A stretch of DNA of 64,000 nt from CBDCWT01 sp965223305 (GTDB taxonomy: Bacteria; Planctomycetota; Planctomycetia; Pirellulales; Pirellulaceae): assembly GCA_965223305.1 (NCBI GenBank), contig CBDCWT010000079.1:194049-258048 (forward strand). Direction: 5' to 3'. Each line of letters starts with the position of its first letter. The first letter of the stretch is position 1. The position numbers were made by a program, and so were the translations under genes. Below are positions 43,813 to 52,070 of this stretch, one piece after another. Below the pieces are notes generated by a model. The model saw only the letters and a list, made by a program, of their open reading frames with translations, did not search any database and was not told the DNA's origin.

Positions 43813-45675
43813 ATGGCAAGACAGTATGGCGAAGTCATTTACCGCAGTCTGGTTATTGCCTTGGTGCTAGGGGTTTGTCTAGTCGGCATCGCTGAAATCG
43901 TGGCGGCAACCGGCGGCAGCCAGCATGGCGAGGCCGCGAAGAGGGCCGATCTCGATGTCGAGGAGTTGATCGTGGAGTTGGGGTCCGAGCAGTTCGCCGT
44001 TCGCGAGCGAGCCGAGGAGCGGTTGCGTGATCTGGGTCTAGCGGCGTTCGACGCATTGCTGGCTGCCAGCCGGCACGACGATGTCGAGATAGCGCTGCGA
44101 GCACGATATCTCGTCCGCAGCATGCCAGTGCGGTGGTCGGGCGAAAACGACCCAGAGGTGGTGAAGAACATTCTGCGAAAGTACGCCGCTGCCACTCGCG
44201 AGGAACGTCGAGACCGGATGCAGCAGCTGGCGGCCTTGGCCGATTCTGCAGGGATTCCTGCGCTTTGCCGTGTGGCCCGCTACGAAGTCGACGCGACGCT
44301 GTCAAAAGAGGCGGGGCTTTTCGCGATGAACCACTCGGCTCCGGAGGCTCTTCAAGAGCGTTCCGAGTTGGCCGACCAAATCCGACGTGCCATCGGGCTC
44401 AGCCAGCGCGTGGCGGCAGAATGGTTGAAGGCATACGCGGTGACCTTGGTGGACGCAGAGGCTTCTGTCGCTAGCTGGGAGCAACTTACGACAGGCGAGA
44501 AGGAGACCCTCGCGCGTCTCCCGGGTCGAACGGAGCGGCGCATTGTACGGGATCTGGTTCGGTGGCAGGCAGATCTGTTGCGCAAGCTGAAGCGCGTTGA
44601 CGAATTTCGCGCAGCTGCACGAAGCTCGCTAGAGTTTGTCGAGGGCAACAAGCCCCGCGAGCTGCTTGACTTTGTCGACTGGGCACTGGAGCGGGAAGCA
44701 TGGTTTGTTGTGGACGAGGTGGCGGAGCGCTATCCACATGAGTTTTACCGGCATGCTGCCCTCGTCTACCGTCTGGCGGAGGCACAGCTCAAACGAGGCG
44801 ACAGCGGCTTAGCCGACAAGACCGCCCGCCGTGGACTGGCCATCGAACCTCAGTACGCCGCAGATCACACACTGCGGGGTCGTCAGCTACAGCTTCGCCT
44901 GATGTACGAGTGGGCCGAACGCGAGTATCGACAGGCGATCTCGGTGACGGAGCCGACACCGCGTAACAGCATCCATCTGGATGCGAGGGTTCTGCTGGCC
45001 GACATGCTGTTCGACATACAGCGTGAGTCGGGTGCCGCGGAAGTCTTGGCGGGTGCCGTTGAGCTGATCGAAGAGAATCCGAAGTTGCTCACACCGACTG
45101 ATTGGTCCGCGGAGTTTCTGAAGAGCACTGTCGAGTACTACTGGGCAATGCACTTTAAGCGCCAAGGGGACAAGGAAAACCAAGTCGGGCATCTCGAGCG
45201 AGCTTTCGAGATCTACCCAGCCAACCCAGACATCTTGATCATGATGTACCGAGTACCCACGCCGGCATCAGCGTGGCGACAAACAGTTCTGACACGAATC
45301 GGAGAGTCACGTGATCGCCTCCGCGCTGAAATCGATCGCAACGAGCGCAAGATGAAAACTCCGCAGAACGAAGGTGAGCGATTGGAGGCGATTGACGACT
45401 TGGCAGGAACACTCAACGAGTTGGCTTGGCTGATTGGGAACACCGAAGGTGACTTCGCGTCTGCGATTCAGTACAGCCATCGTTCCCTGTCACTCAGGCC
45501 GGGGAATCCCGCCTTTCTAGACACGTTAGCTCGCTGCTATTATGCGGCTGGCGATCTCGAAAACGCCGTCAAGTATCAACTGCAAGCAGTCGAGGGCTCG
45601 CCGTACAACCAGCAAATCCGCCGCCAGCTAAGTCGCTTCGAGCACGAGCTCGCTCAGCGACAAGACGGCAACTAG
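43813..45675 (+). CDS. Exported or membrane-anchored HEAT/TPR protein
   Basis: From ATG 43813 the product has 620 residues. It begins with a hydrophobic helix (about 12-30) that is a signal peptide or anchor. A HEAT-like unit follows (LGSEQFAVRERAEERLRDLG), the same planctomycete module as in the protein at 18939-20261. The rest is helical with TPR-like repeats, most clearly YRLAEAQLKRGDSGLADKTA and FLDTLARCYYAAGDLENAVK near the C-terminus. It is likely a protein-protein interaction scaffold in the periplasm. The longest frame begins 52 codons earlier but overlaps the ald promoter region. A weak promoter (TTGCCT, 18 bp, TATTCT at 43743-43772) lies upstream. Confidence 0.75.
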   Translation: MARQYGEVIYRSLVIALVLGVCLVGIAEIVAATGGSQHGEAAKRADLDVEELIVELGSEQFAVRERAEERLRDLGLAAFDALLAASRHDDVEIALRARYLVRSMPVRWSGENDPEVVKNILRKYAAATREERRDRMQQLAALADSAGIPALCRVARYEVDATLSKEAGLFAMNHSAPEALQERSELADQIRRAIGLSQRVAAEWLKAYAVTLVDAEASVASWEQLTTGEKETLARLPGRTERRIVRDLVRWQADLLRKLKRVDEFRAAARSSLEFVEGNKPRELLDFVDWALEREAWFVVDEVAERYPHEFYRHAALVYRLAEAQLKRGDSGLADKTARRGLAIEPQYAADHTLRGRQLQLRLMYEWAEREYRQAISVTEPTPRNSIHLDARVLLADMLFDIQRESGAAEVLAGAVELIEENPKLLTPTDWSAEFLKSTVEYYWAMHFKRQGDKENQVGHLERAFEIYPANPDILIMMYRVPTPASAWRQTVLTRIGESRDRLRAEIDRNERKMKTPQNEGERLEAIDDLAGTLNELAWLIGNTEGDFASAIQYSHRSLSLRPGNPAFLDTLARCYYAAGDLENAVKYQLQAVEGSPYNQQIRRQLSRFEHELAQRQDGN

Positions 45676-45867
45676 TTGTCCAGGTATAATGCTCGGTCGC
45701 CGCACGCGGTCTGGCATCGTGCGAGTCGTTCTTTCCATCAGTCGAGCTTCGATCTAGCAGGTTTGGGCAGCGGCGGTTGTCTTAGCAGGTCGAAGATTCG
45801 CCGCGAGACCGGGCCGCCACTACCAGTAGAGCCGCAAGCGAACACGGGGTCGCCAGTGGAAGCAAAG

Positions 45868-46302
45868 ATGAAGGCAAGCCAGCCCTCGACTCACCGTTGG
45901 TTGTTGGCAGTTTCGGTGGCGATCCTGGTGGCTGCGACGGTGTTGCAGATCGGCCGTGGCGGGCACGTCATGCTTCCTCTGGTCGAGGTGGATTTGCCGT
46001 CCAGCTGTACGTTCAAACGCCTGTTTTCGATCGGCTGCCCGGGGTGTGGATTGACCAGGTGTTTCATCAGCGCCGCGCACGGCGAGTGGACAAGGGCATG
46101 GACGTTCAATCCCCTGGGAATCGTGCTCTTCGGCTTGGTGGCTGTCCAGATCCCCTACCGGTTGTGGCAACTCTGGCGATTGCGGCGCGGACTATCAGAG
46201 CTGCGGCTGAATCACTTTTCCACCTGGGCGCTAGTCGTGTTGGCACTGGGTTTAGTGGTGCAGTGGGTCGTTCGGGTTTGGTATCTTGGTGTCCAGCTGT
46301 AG
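45868..46302 (+). CDS. DUF2752 membrane protein
   Basis: A 144-residue protein with about three hydrophobic helices and the DUF2752 signature CPGCGLTRCFISAAHGEW (Cys-Pro-Gly-Cys-Gly-Leu-Thr-Arg), followed by FNPLGIVLFGLVAVQIPYR. The function of this family is unknown. ATG 45868 gives the usual family length. A TATAAT at 45685-45690 might be a -10 element but lacks a good -35. Its stop lies about 60 bp before the hydrolase gene. Confidence 0.8.
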   Translation: MKASQPSTHRWLLAVSVAILVAATVLQIGRGGHVMLPLVEVDLPSSCTFKRLFSIGCPGCGLTRCFISAAHGEWTRAWTFNPLGIVLFGLVAVQIPYRLWQLWRLRRGLSELRLNHFSTWALVVLALGLVVQWVVRVWYLGVQL

Positions 46303-46363
46303 GTTGGGAGCCAGTTGGTCGAACGTATGCCATTCCCATAGGGTCCGTGAGGGGAGAGCTGTC

Positions 46364-47155
46364 TTGAAAAAAGTTCGACTTGCCACCGGACAGCTGTGCG
46401 TCGAACAAAGAGGTGTAGGTCCTGCGCTGCTCTTGGTGCATGGATTTCCCTTGGATCACTCCATGTGGTGCCACCAATTGGAGTTCTTCAGCGGCGAATA
46501 CTGTGTGATCGCGCCAGATCTGCGCGGTTTCGGCTGTAGTGACGTGATTGGCGGCACGGTGACGATGGAGCAGTTCGCCGACGACTTAGCCGAGCTCTTA
46601 GTGCGACTTGACGTGACCCAGCCGGTAACTCTATGTGGACTTTCCATGGGGGGTTATGTTGCCTGGCAGTTCTGGCAGAGGCATCGGGAAAGACTGGATC
46701 GTCTTATCCTGTGTGACACTCGGGCAGCAGCTGACTCAGAACAGGTAGCCGCGGCGCGGCTCGAGACCGCGGAGCGCGTGTTGGCCGAGGGAACAGGGTT
46801 TCTCGCCGAATCGATGGTCGACAAACTATTTGCGGAATGCAGCAGGTCGCGACGCGGCGAGATCGTGGCAGCGACGCGGAGGGTCATCGAGCAGGCTTCG
46901 CCGCAGGGCGTGGCGGCGGCGTCCCGCGGGATGGCGGCTCGGCCGGATATGACCGCTGAACTGCCACATATTGACGTGCCTACGCTGGTTGTGTGTGGTG
47001 AGCAGGACGCGATCACTGGCGTCAACGAGATGAGCGAGCTGGCAGCGCGGATCCCAGAATCACAGTTCGCCACCGTTGCAGAGTCCGGTCATATGGCTCC
47101 GCTCGAAAACCCGGGGGCAGTGAATGCCCTCGTGGGTGAGTTTCTGAAGAAGTGA
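46364..47155 (+). CDS. Alpha/beta hydrolase
   Basis: The 263-residue enzyme has the oxyanion segment LLVHGFPLDHSMW, the nucleophile elbow GLSMGGYVAW (Ser), an Asp in VVCGEQDAITG and the His in AESGHMAPLENP, so the catalytic triad is complete. It resembles 3-oxoadipate enol-lactonase and related hydrolases, but the substrate cannot be told. The TTG start at 46364 is preferred because GGGGAG lies 7 bp upstream and the normal family length results; earlier in-frame starts give an unconvincing N-terminus. Confidence 0.85.
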   Translation: MKKVRLATGQLCVEQRGVGPALLLVHGFPLDHSMWCHQLEFFSGEYCVIAPDLRGFGCSDVIGGTVTMEQFADDLAELLVRLDVTQPVTLCGLSMGGYVAWQFWQRHRERLDRLILCDTRAAADSEQVAAARLETAERVLAEGTGFLAESMVDKLFAECSRSRRGEIVAATRRVIEQASPQGVAAASRGMAARPDMTAELPHIDVPTLVVCGEQDAITGVNEMSELAARIPESQFATVAESGHMAPLENPGAVNALVGEFLKK

Positions 47156-47203
47156 CTGGCTTGCTGGCCCGAACGGCATATAATTCCACACAGCCTCGAC
47201 CCC

Positions 47204-47240
47204 GTACCCTAACCCTTTCCCGCGAGCGGGAGAGGGGGAG
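47204..47240. repeat. Palindromic repeat supplying the ribosome binding site of the NfeD gene
   Basis: The segment CCCTTTCCCGCGAGCGGGAG with flanks ACCCTAA and AGGGGGAG is an imperfect palindrome of the type scattered in many genomes. Its right arm AGAGGGGGAG lies just before ATG 47243 and is the only purine-rich site that could serve as ribosome binding site. Its hairpin would hide that site in the mRNA. Confidence 0.5.
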
Positions 47241-47242
47241 CA

Positions 47243-49384
47243 ATGAATACCTCTCACCAACTCCCGATCTGCATCTTCCTTTTGCTTGTCGGGTTGTATT
47301 CATCTGCGGGCGTTGGTCGGGCGCAGGAGGCGTCACGCCAAGCAGACCTAGTGGTCGTATCTCTTCCGATCACTGGTACGGTCGATACTGAAGTCAAGCA
47401 GGCCATCGACCGTGTGATGGCTCGGGAACACGCAGCGGGTACCCGTCCGCTGGTAGTGCTGGAATTTCGTGTCGATCCGGGCGGTTCAGGCAAGGGAAGC
47501 GAATTTGAGAGGTGTTTGTCGCTGGCCAGGTATTTGTCCAGTGACGCGCTGCGGTCGGCTCGGACAGTTGCTTACCTGCCCCGTACGGTCAAAGGGCATG
47601 CGGTGTTGGCGGTGATGGCGTGCGAAGAGATCATCATGGCCCCTGACGCGACGCTCGGCGAAGCCGGAGTCGACGACGCGCACATCGACGAAGTCATGCG
47701 GAAGGGATACCGGGAAACGGCCGACCGGAGGCGGACCGTGCCTGCGGCGGTTGCGTTGGGAATGTTGGATCCCGCACTGGGCGTTTACAAGGTAGAAACG
47801 CTCGATGGAACTGCTTTTGTGCTTGCTGAGGAGCTCGAGACGCTCAAGCAAACTACGACCGTCAGCGCGATTGAGTTCGTGATTCAACCGGGTGATTTCG
47901 GCAGGTTCAACGGTCGCGAACTGCGGCTTAAATACGGTTTCGTCAGTCATCTCGCTGAGAATCAACAGGAACTCGCCGCTGCGCTGAAGATTGCTCCCAG
48001 TACGTTTCAGCATGATGCTTCGTTTGACGGTCGTTGGCGCCCGTTGTTGATCGAAGTACGGGGGCCGATCAGTGCCAACTTGGTCAACTGGATAATTCGA
48101 AGCACTCAAACAGGGCTCGTCTCAGACTCGTTTAACTTCTTGTGTGTGACAATCGACAGTCCAGGTGGGTCGGTCGAGGAGAGTTTGCGGCTAGGCAACT
48201 ACCTTGCGGCGCTCGATCCCGCAGCGATCCAAACGGTTGGCTTCGTGCCGCGGGAGGCTCGAGCGGATGCGGCGCTGATCGCCTTCGCTTGCGACCAGCT
48301 TGTTATGGCCCCTGACGCGGTATTGGGTGGCCCGGGTGCCAGGGTACTGGCCGAGCGAGACCGCAAGCAACTTCAGGCGGCGGTTCGAGCTCTAGGTAAG
48401 GAGAAGGGGCGAGCTTGGTCACTTGCCGCGGGCCTAGTGGATCAAGAGCTCGTCGTCTACCGGTATTCTGAAGAGGGCGGTGATCAATCGAGGTTCTTTT
48501 GTGAGACCGAGTGCGCCGAGCAGCCGGACCCGGCGCTTTGGGTGCAACAGGAGGAGGTCTCGTTGCGCGACGGGCTGCGGTTCGACCAGGCGGAAGAGCT
48601 GAAGCTGGCACGTCACCAGGCAGAGAACTTGGCCGAGCTGGCCCGGATCTACGCCCTTGAAGAAGAGTTCGTAGCCCTTCGACCGAACTGGGCTCACCGC
48701 GCGATCGAGTATCTTGCCTCGCCGCGTGTCGCGGCGTTCCTGCTGTTCATAGGCTGTTTTGCCTTCTTCGCTGAGTTTTCACACCCTGGGATTGGCGTGC
48801 CCGGGTTTGTCTCAGCCGTCTGCTTCACGATTTATTTCTGGAGTAATTTTCTGCATGGTACTGCGGGTTGGTTAGAGCTTCTGTTATTTCTGACCGGTGT
48901 GGTCTCGATCGTGGTCGAGCTGTTTGTCGTACCAGGCTTCGGCGTTTTTGGCTTGGGAGGTGGCTTCCTCATCATTTCTTCGATCGTTCTGGCGAGCCAG
49001 ACGTTTGTCCTACCCAGGAACTCGTATCAACTCGCACAGATGCCCAGTTCGCTGGGGACGGTCGTTGCGGCTCTAGCGGGTGCCACGGTGGCGGCCGTGA
49101 TGATGCGGCGGTACCTACCCGAAACCCCGTGGCTCCGTCGGTTGTTGCTGGCCCCGCTGGACCAGGACGACCTTGAAGAGCTCGACCGGCGGGAGACGCT
49201 TGCAGATTTTGACTATCTCGTCGGTAAGCGGGGACGCACGGTAACTCCCTTAAATCCGTCGGGGAAAGCGAGCTTCGGAGACGACGTGGTTAGCGTGATC
49301 ACGGATGGCGGTTCGGTCGATGAAGGGGTTGATGTGTGTGTCGTCAGCGTGCATGGCAACCGGATCCTGGTGAAGGAAGGATGA
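47243..49384 (+). CDS. Long-form NfeD membrane protein with two degenerate ClpP-like domains
   Basis: The 713-residue protein has a signal peptide (about 1-28). Two ClpP/crotonase-like repeats follow (about 35-230 and 265-490), each with a DPGG/SPGG loop: LEFRVDPGGSGKG and VTIDSPGGSVEES. Then come about four membrane helices (about 500-630) and a C-terminal OB fold (about 660-713). In active NfeD proteases a Ser lies just before the helix that ends in IxMAP; here those places read VKGHAVLAVMACEEIIMAP and ARADAALIAFACDQLVMAP with no Ser, so it may be inactive as a protease. NfeD proteins work with flotillins in membrane organisation. The short NfeD gene follows 10 bp later. Confidence 0.82.
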   Translation: MNTSHQLPICIFLLLVGLYSSAGVGRAQEASRQADLVVVSLPITGTVDTEVKQAIDRVMAREHAAGTRPLVVLEFRVDPGGSGKGSEFERCLSLARYLSSDALRSARTVAYLPRTVKGHAVLAVMACEEIIMAPDATLGEAGVDDAHIDEVMRKGYRETADRRRTVPAAVALGMLDPALGVYKVETLDGTAFVLAEELETLKQTTTVSAIEFVIQPGDFGRFNGRELRLKYGFVSHLAENQQELAAALKIAPSTFQHDASFDGRWRPLLIEVRGPISANLVNWIIRSTQTGLVSDSFNFLCVTIDSPGGSVEESLRLGNYLAALDPAAIQTVGFVPREARADAALIAFACDQLVMAPDAVLGGPGARVLAERDRKQLQAAVRALGKEKGRAWSLAAGLVDQELVVYRYSEEGGDQSRFFCETECAEQPDPALWVQQEEVSLRDGLRFDQAEELKLARHQAENLAELARIYALEEEFVALRPNWAHRAIEYLASPRVAAFLLFIGCFAFFAEFSHPGIGVPGFVSAVCFTIYFWSNFLHGTAGWLELLLFLTGVVSIVVELFVVPGFGVFGLGGGFLIISSIVLASQTFVLPRNSYQLAQMPSSLGTVVAALAGATVAAVMMRRYLPETPWLRRLLLAPLDQDDLEELDRRETLADFDYLVGKRGRTVTPLNPSGKASFGDDVVSVITDGGSVDEGVDVCVVSVHGNRILVKEG

Positions 49385-49394
49385 CCAACGCTAA

Positions 49395-49976
49395 ATGGAT
49401 CTCGTTCTTTGGTGTGTCGTTCTGTTAGCCTTCGGTCTAGGGTTGTTCGCGCTCGAGCTCTTCGTGCCGTCGGGCGGCATCCTTAGCATCGCGGCTGCCG
49501 CCTGCTTACTGGCTGCGGTCATTGTTGGTTTTACCATCAGCATCCAGATTGGCGTCATGACGTTCGCATTCACGACGATCGTCATTCCGGTACTCATAGC
49601 GATCGCGATTCGGTGGTGGCCACACACTCCGATTGGACGTCTCATTTTGTTAGGACGGCCGGAGAGCCCTGATGAAGTGCTGCCGGACACCGAGGAGTAT
49701 CGTGGCTTAAGAAGGCTGGTTGGCCGCCACGGCATGAGTCGGACGAAAATGCTGCCCAGTGGAATCGTCGAAATCGACGGCAAGAACTACGACGCGATGA
49801 GCGAGGGAGTGGCCATCGAATCGGGAACGGTGGTCGAAGTCATCGATGTGCGCACGAATCGTGTGATCGTTCGTCCTCACTCCGGTGCACCGGCGCCGCA
49901 TGACGTGGCAGCGGACGATCTCCTCTCTCAGCCACTCGACTCACTCGGTATCGACGAACTGGATGAGCCGTTATAG
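49395..49976 (+). CDS. Short NfeD-like membrane protein
   Basis: A 193-residue protein with two or three N-terminal membrane helices (about 2-75), including LELFVPSGGILSIAAA, and a C-terminal OB-fold domain (about 120-170) with LVGRHGMSRTKMLPSGIVEI and GTVVEVIDVRTNRVIV. This is the usual partner of long NfeD proteins. In many bacteria a flotillin (floA) gene comes next, but here the downstream gap holds repeats and MITE copy C instead. Confidence 0.85.
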   Translation: MDLVLWCVVLLAFGLGLFALELFVPSGGILSIAAAACLLAAVIVGFTISIQIGVMTFAFTTIVIPVLIAIAIRWWPHTPIGRLILLGRPESPDEVLPDTEEYRGLRRLVGRHGMSRTKMLPSGIVEIDGKNYDAMSEGVAIESGTVVEVIDVRTNRVIVRPHSGAPAPHDVAADDLLSQPLDSLGIDELDEPL

Positions 49977-50079
49977 GCTTGGTCTCGAAATAAGGTAGTA
50001 GGCACACTCCGTGTGCCGTCCGCTAGAAGCGGAGCAGCACGAAACCAATACACGAGCAAACGGCTCGGCAGGAGCCTAG

Positions 50080-50253
50080 CCCGAATTATTCATGAGTGAT
50101 CTGCTGCGAGGTCGTAAGTCCATCCGTGGCTTCGTCATGCTTCACAATTCTCCCTCGACGTATTGCTTCAATACGCCTGCGGAAGAATTGCTCGCCTTCC
50201 TTGCCACGAACGTACTTACAACCTCTCGCCACGATCTTCATGAATAATCCCGC
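50080..50253 (-). mobile_element. 174-bp MITE, copy C
   Basis: Third copy, reverse orientation, flanked by a perfect 4-bp direct repeat CTAG (50076-50079 and 50254-50257). Its outer right end has diverged (ATTATTCATGA is preceded by GCGGG on the minus strand). The 51-codon frame is intact and differs from copy A by one silent change and one Ala-to-Thr change near the end. Confidence 0.85.
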
Positions 50254-50279
50254 CTAGCCCTCCCGAACGACTAACATCG

Positions 50280-50478
50280 TTATGGCAGTGGGCAGTCCAC
50301 CAAACTCTGTCGAGTTCGGCTACGCTGCAAATCAGCCGCTGGGCGTTAGCCCACGGTTCCCCAGCGAAACCGACGCGTAGCGTCCGGGGAGGATTGCCCC
50401 TCTCCGGCCCTTTGGGCCGACTCCCCCCAAGGGGAGAGTAAAAAGACGAAATCACGCACTAACTTAAAAGCTGCACGT
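50280..50478 (-). repeat. R3 composite repeat, reversed
   Basis: Read on the minus strand it gives AGCTTTTAAGTTAGTGCGTG, the palindromes CTCTCCCCTTGGGGGGAG and GGCCCAAAGGGCC, then CGCTACGCGTCGGTTTCGCT, GTGGGCTAACGCCCAGC and an R4-like CGTAGCCGAACTCGACAGAG. The order is the same as at 2176-2400 and 53265-53461. Confidence 0.7.
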
Positions 50479-50533
50479 CCTTCTCGGGACAGCAGCTCGG
50501 CGCCGCGCTCGGACTCTCGGCCGCGGCACTGCC

Positions 50534-52063
50534 TCAGTACTTCAGAGTCGAGCTAAAGTGGTAGAGCATGCCCCGGCTACTGGTCGCCGGATTTAGGTAG
50601 TGCGTCTTGCGGTGACTGACCTCAAATCCCAGCTGAAAGAAGTCCGTCACATTCCAGAGGATGCTGGTCCACATCACCTGGTTGAGGGTCCTCTGGCCGG
50701 GGTCGTTTAGGCTGGGGCCGGGGGTCAGGAAACCGACATCTTGGTTCCTTGGGTCATCGATGCCGTAGCCGACGTAGACCGTCGTGATGTCGGTTACCTT
50801 GTAGTATGCTTCGGCCCAACCACCGATGGATCGGATACCGCTGCCGGTGGCGGGATTGAGCGACTGTAAGACGGCTACGAAGTAGGTGCCGGCCGTTTGC
50901 GCGATCCAAAACTCGCCACGCACTCCAGCTCGCGCGCCCCGCAGCTGAAAGTCAATATTTCCCCCTGCGGTCGTGGAAACGTTGTTGACCGCTGGCAGAA
51001 AAATCGGATCCATCGTGATCGGATCCGACGCGATCTGTCCTGGATCGAAGGCTCGTGTTTCGCCCCACAAGCCAGAGATACCGAGCTCAAGCGGACGAAT
51101 CCCATCGCACTCAGGGCCCAGTTCGAATCCGATGCGGCCTTCGAAGTTGGGAATCCCGTTGTCGATGCCACGGGCGGACGGTACCAGCAAAAAGTCGTTG
51201 ACCGCGTTTTGCGCGACTCGTCCGGACAGGGTCCAGCGAAGTTGGTCGTGTACGTTGATGTAACGATCTACATGCATTGCACCGCGAAAGATCCCCACGT
51301 TCCCGGCCCCACGTTGTTGGCCTAGGTTGACCGTGCTCGGCCCGATAGGGCTGAACAGATCGAGCATACGGCCAAAGGCAAAGCGCCAGTTGTCATTCTT
51401 GATTTCACCGTAGGCATTGAGCACGTTAGGTCCGGAATTGTTTCGTAGCGGCTGGGGCCCGAGGAAGTTCATCAGAATGGTGCCGCCAGTCTGCCAGTCC
51501 CCGATGTTCGGCCCGCTGATTGCGAAATTCAACATCGACGTCTTGCCGTGGACCGTAAACTGATCGTCATCGACTCCTGGATTGTTCGGTGCGAGCAAGA
51601 AGATCACGGCATCGGCTGTCTGTTCGGCTTCTGAGTAGATCATCTCGCCTCGCAGTTGGCCGAAAGGGACGATAGACCAACCGCTGTCATTGCCCCACGC
51701 TGGACCAACGTCGCACAAGTCGCAGACGTGTGGCTTACCAAGACAATCTGCCTTGCCGCAGTCAGGGCATTCGTGGGAGGCGAATTCGAGGAGATTGTCG
51801 CCTTGCAGGCTGTTGTAATTCGTTGCGTGAAGGTCTGCTTCTGTTGAAGGCAGGCGGCTCATGACGCGCTCTGCCACGGAACCGTGAAGCCGTTCGCGTT
51901 CTTCCAATTCACGAATCCGTGCTTCGGCCTGTTCTAACCGGTTCATCAGTTGCTGGCTCGAGAGCGCTGGTGGCGGAGCAGACAGCAGCGGAGTTTGACC
52001 GTTGGCGGCCGAGCCAGCAAAGGCGATCAAGAGTAGTGCGCCGATCCGTTGAACAACACGCAT
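50534..52063 (-). CDS. Outer-membrane porin-like beta-barrel with N-terminal coiled coil (DcaP-like)
   Basis: A 509-residue protein: signal peptide (about 1-23), a coiled coil (QQLMNRLEQAEARIRELEER, about 36-60), a Cys cluster (CPDCGKADCLGKPHVCDLCD, about 98-117), then a long beta-rich region of alternating hydrophobic strands (such as WRFAFGRMLDLFSP) ending HFSSTLKY with a terminal aromatic residue, typical of outer-membrane barrels. The layout resembles DcaP-type trimeric porins, which have an N-terminal coiled coil. The extra Cys-rich segment is not typical. ATG 52063 is preferred over 52081 because AGGGGC lies 5 bp upstream. It is 7 bp after the preceding barrel gene. Confidence 0.7.
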   Translation of the reverse strand: MRVVQRIGALLLIAFAGSAANGQTPLLSAPPPALSSQQLMNRLEQAEARIRELEERERLHGSVAERVMSRLPSTEADLHATNYNSLQGDNLLEFASHECPDCGKADCLGKPHVCDLCDVGPAWGNDSGWSIVPFGQLRGEMIYSEAEQTADAVIFLLAPNNPGVDDDQFTVHGKTSMLNFAISGPNIGDWQTGGTILMNFLGPQPLRNNSGPNVLNAYGEIKNDNWRFAFGRMLDLFSPIGPSTVNLGQQRGAGNVGIFRGAMHVDRYINVHDQLRWTLSGRVAQNAVNDFLLVPSARGIDNGIPNFEGRIGFELGPECDGIRPLELGISGLWGETRAFDPGQIASDPITMDPIFLPAVNNVSTTAGGNIDFQLRGARAGVRGEFWIAQTAGTYFVAVLQSLNPATGSGIRSIGGWAEAYYKVTDITTVYVGYGIDDPRNQDVGFLTPGPSLNDPGQRTLNQVMWTSILWNVTDFFQLGFEVSHRKTHYLNPATSSRGMLYHFSSTLKY

Positions 52064-52070
52064 GTTGCCC

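Larger units (their letters stand above)
49977..50533. other. Intergenic region with R2, R1, MITE copy C and R3
   Basis: R2 palindrome at 49995-50023, R1 (reversed) at 50061-50077, MITE copy C at 50080-50253, and a reversed R3 composite at 50280-50478. The R1 end is directly next to the MITE target site. No protein-coding gene other than the MITE frame is supported. Confidence 0.7.

Noticed and set aside
47161..47184. TTGCTG/TATAAT promoter before the NfeD gene
   Set aside because: The spacer is only 12 bp. TATAAT alone may still be a -10 element but cannot be supported.
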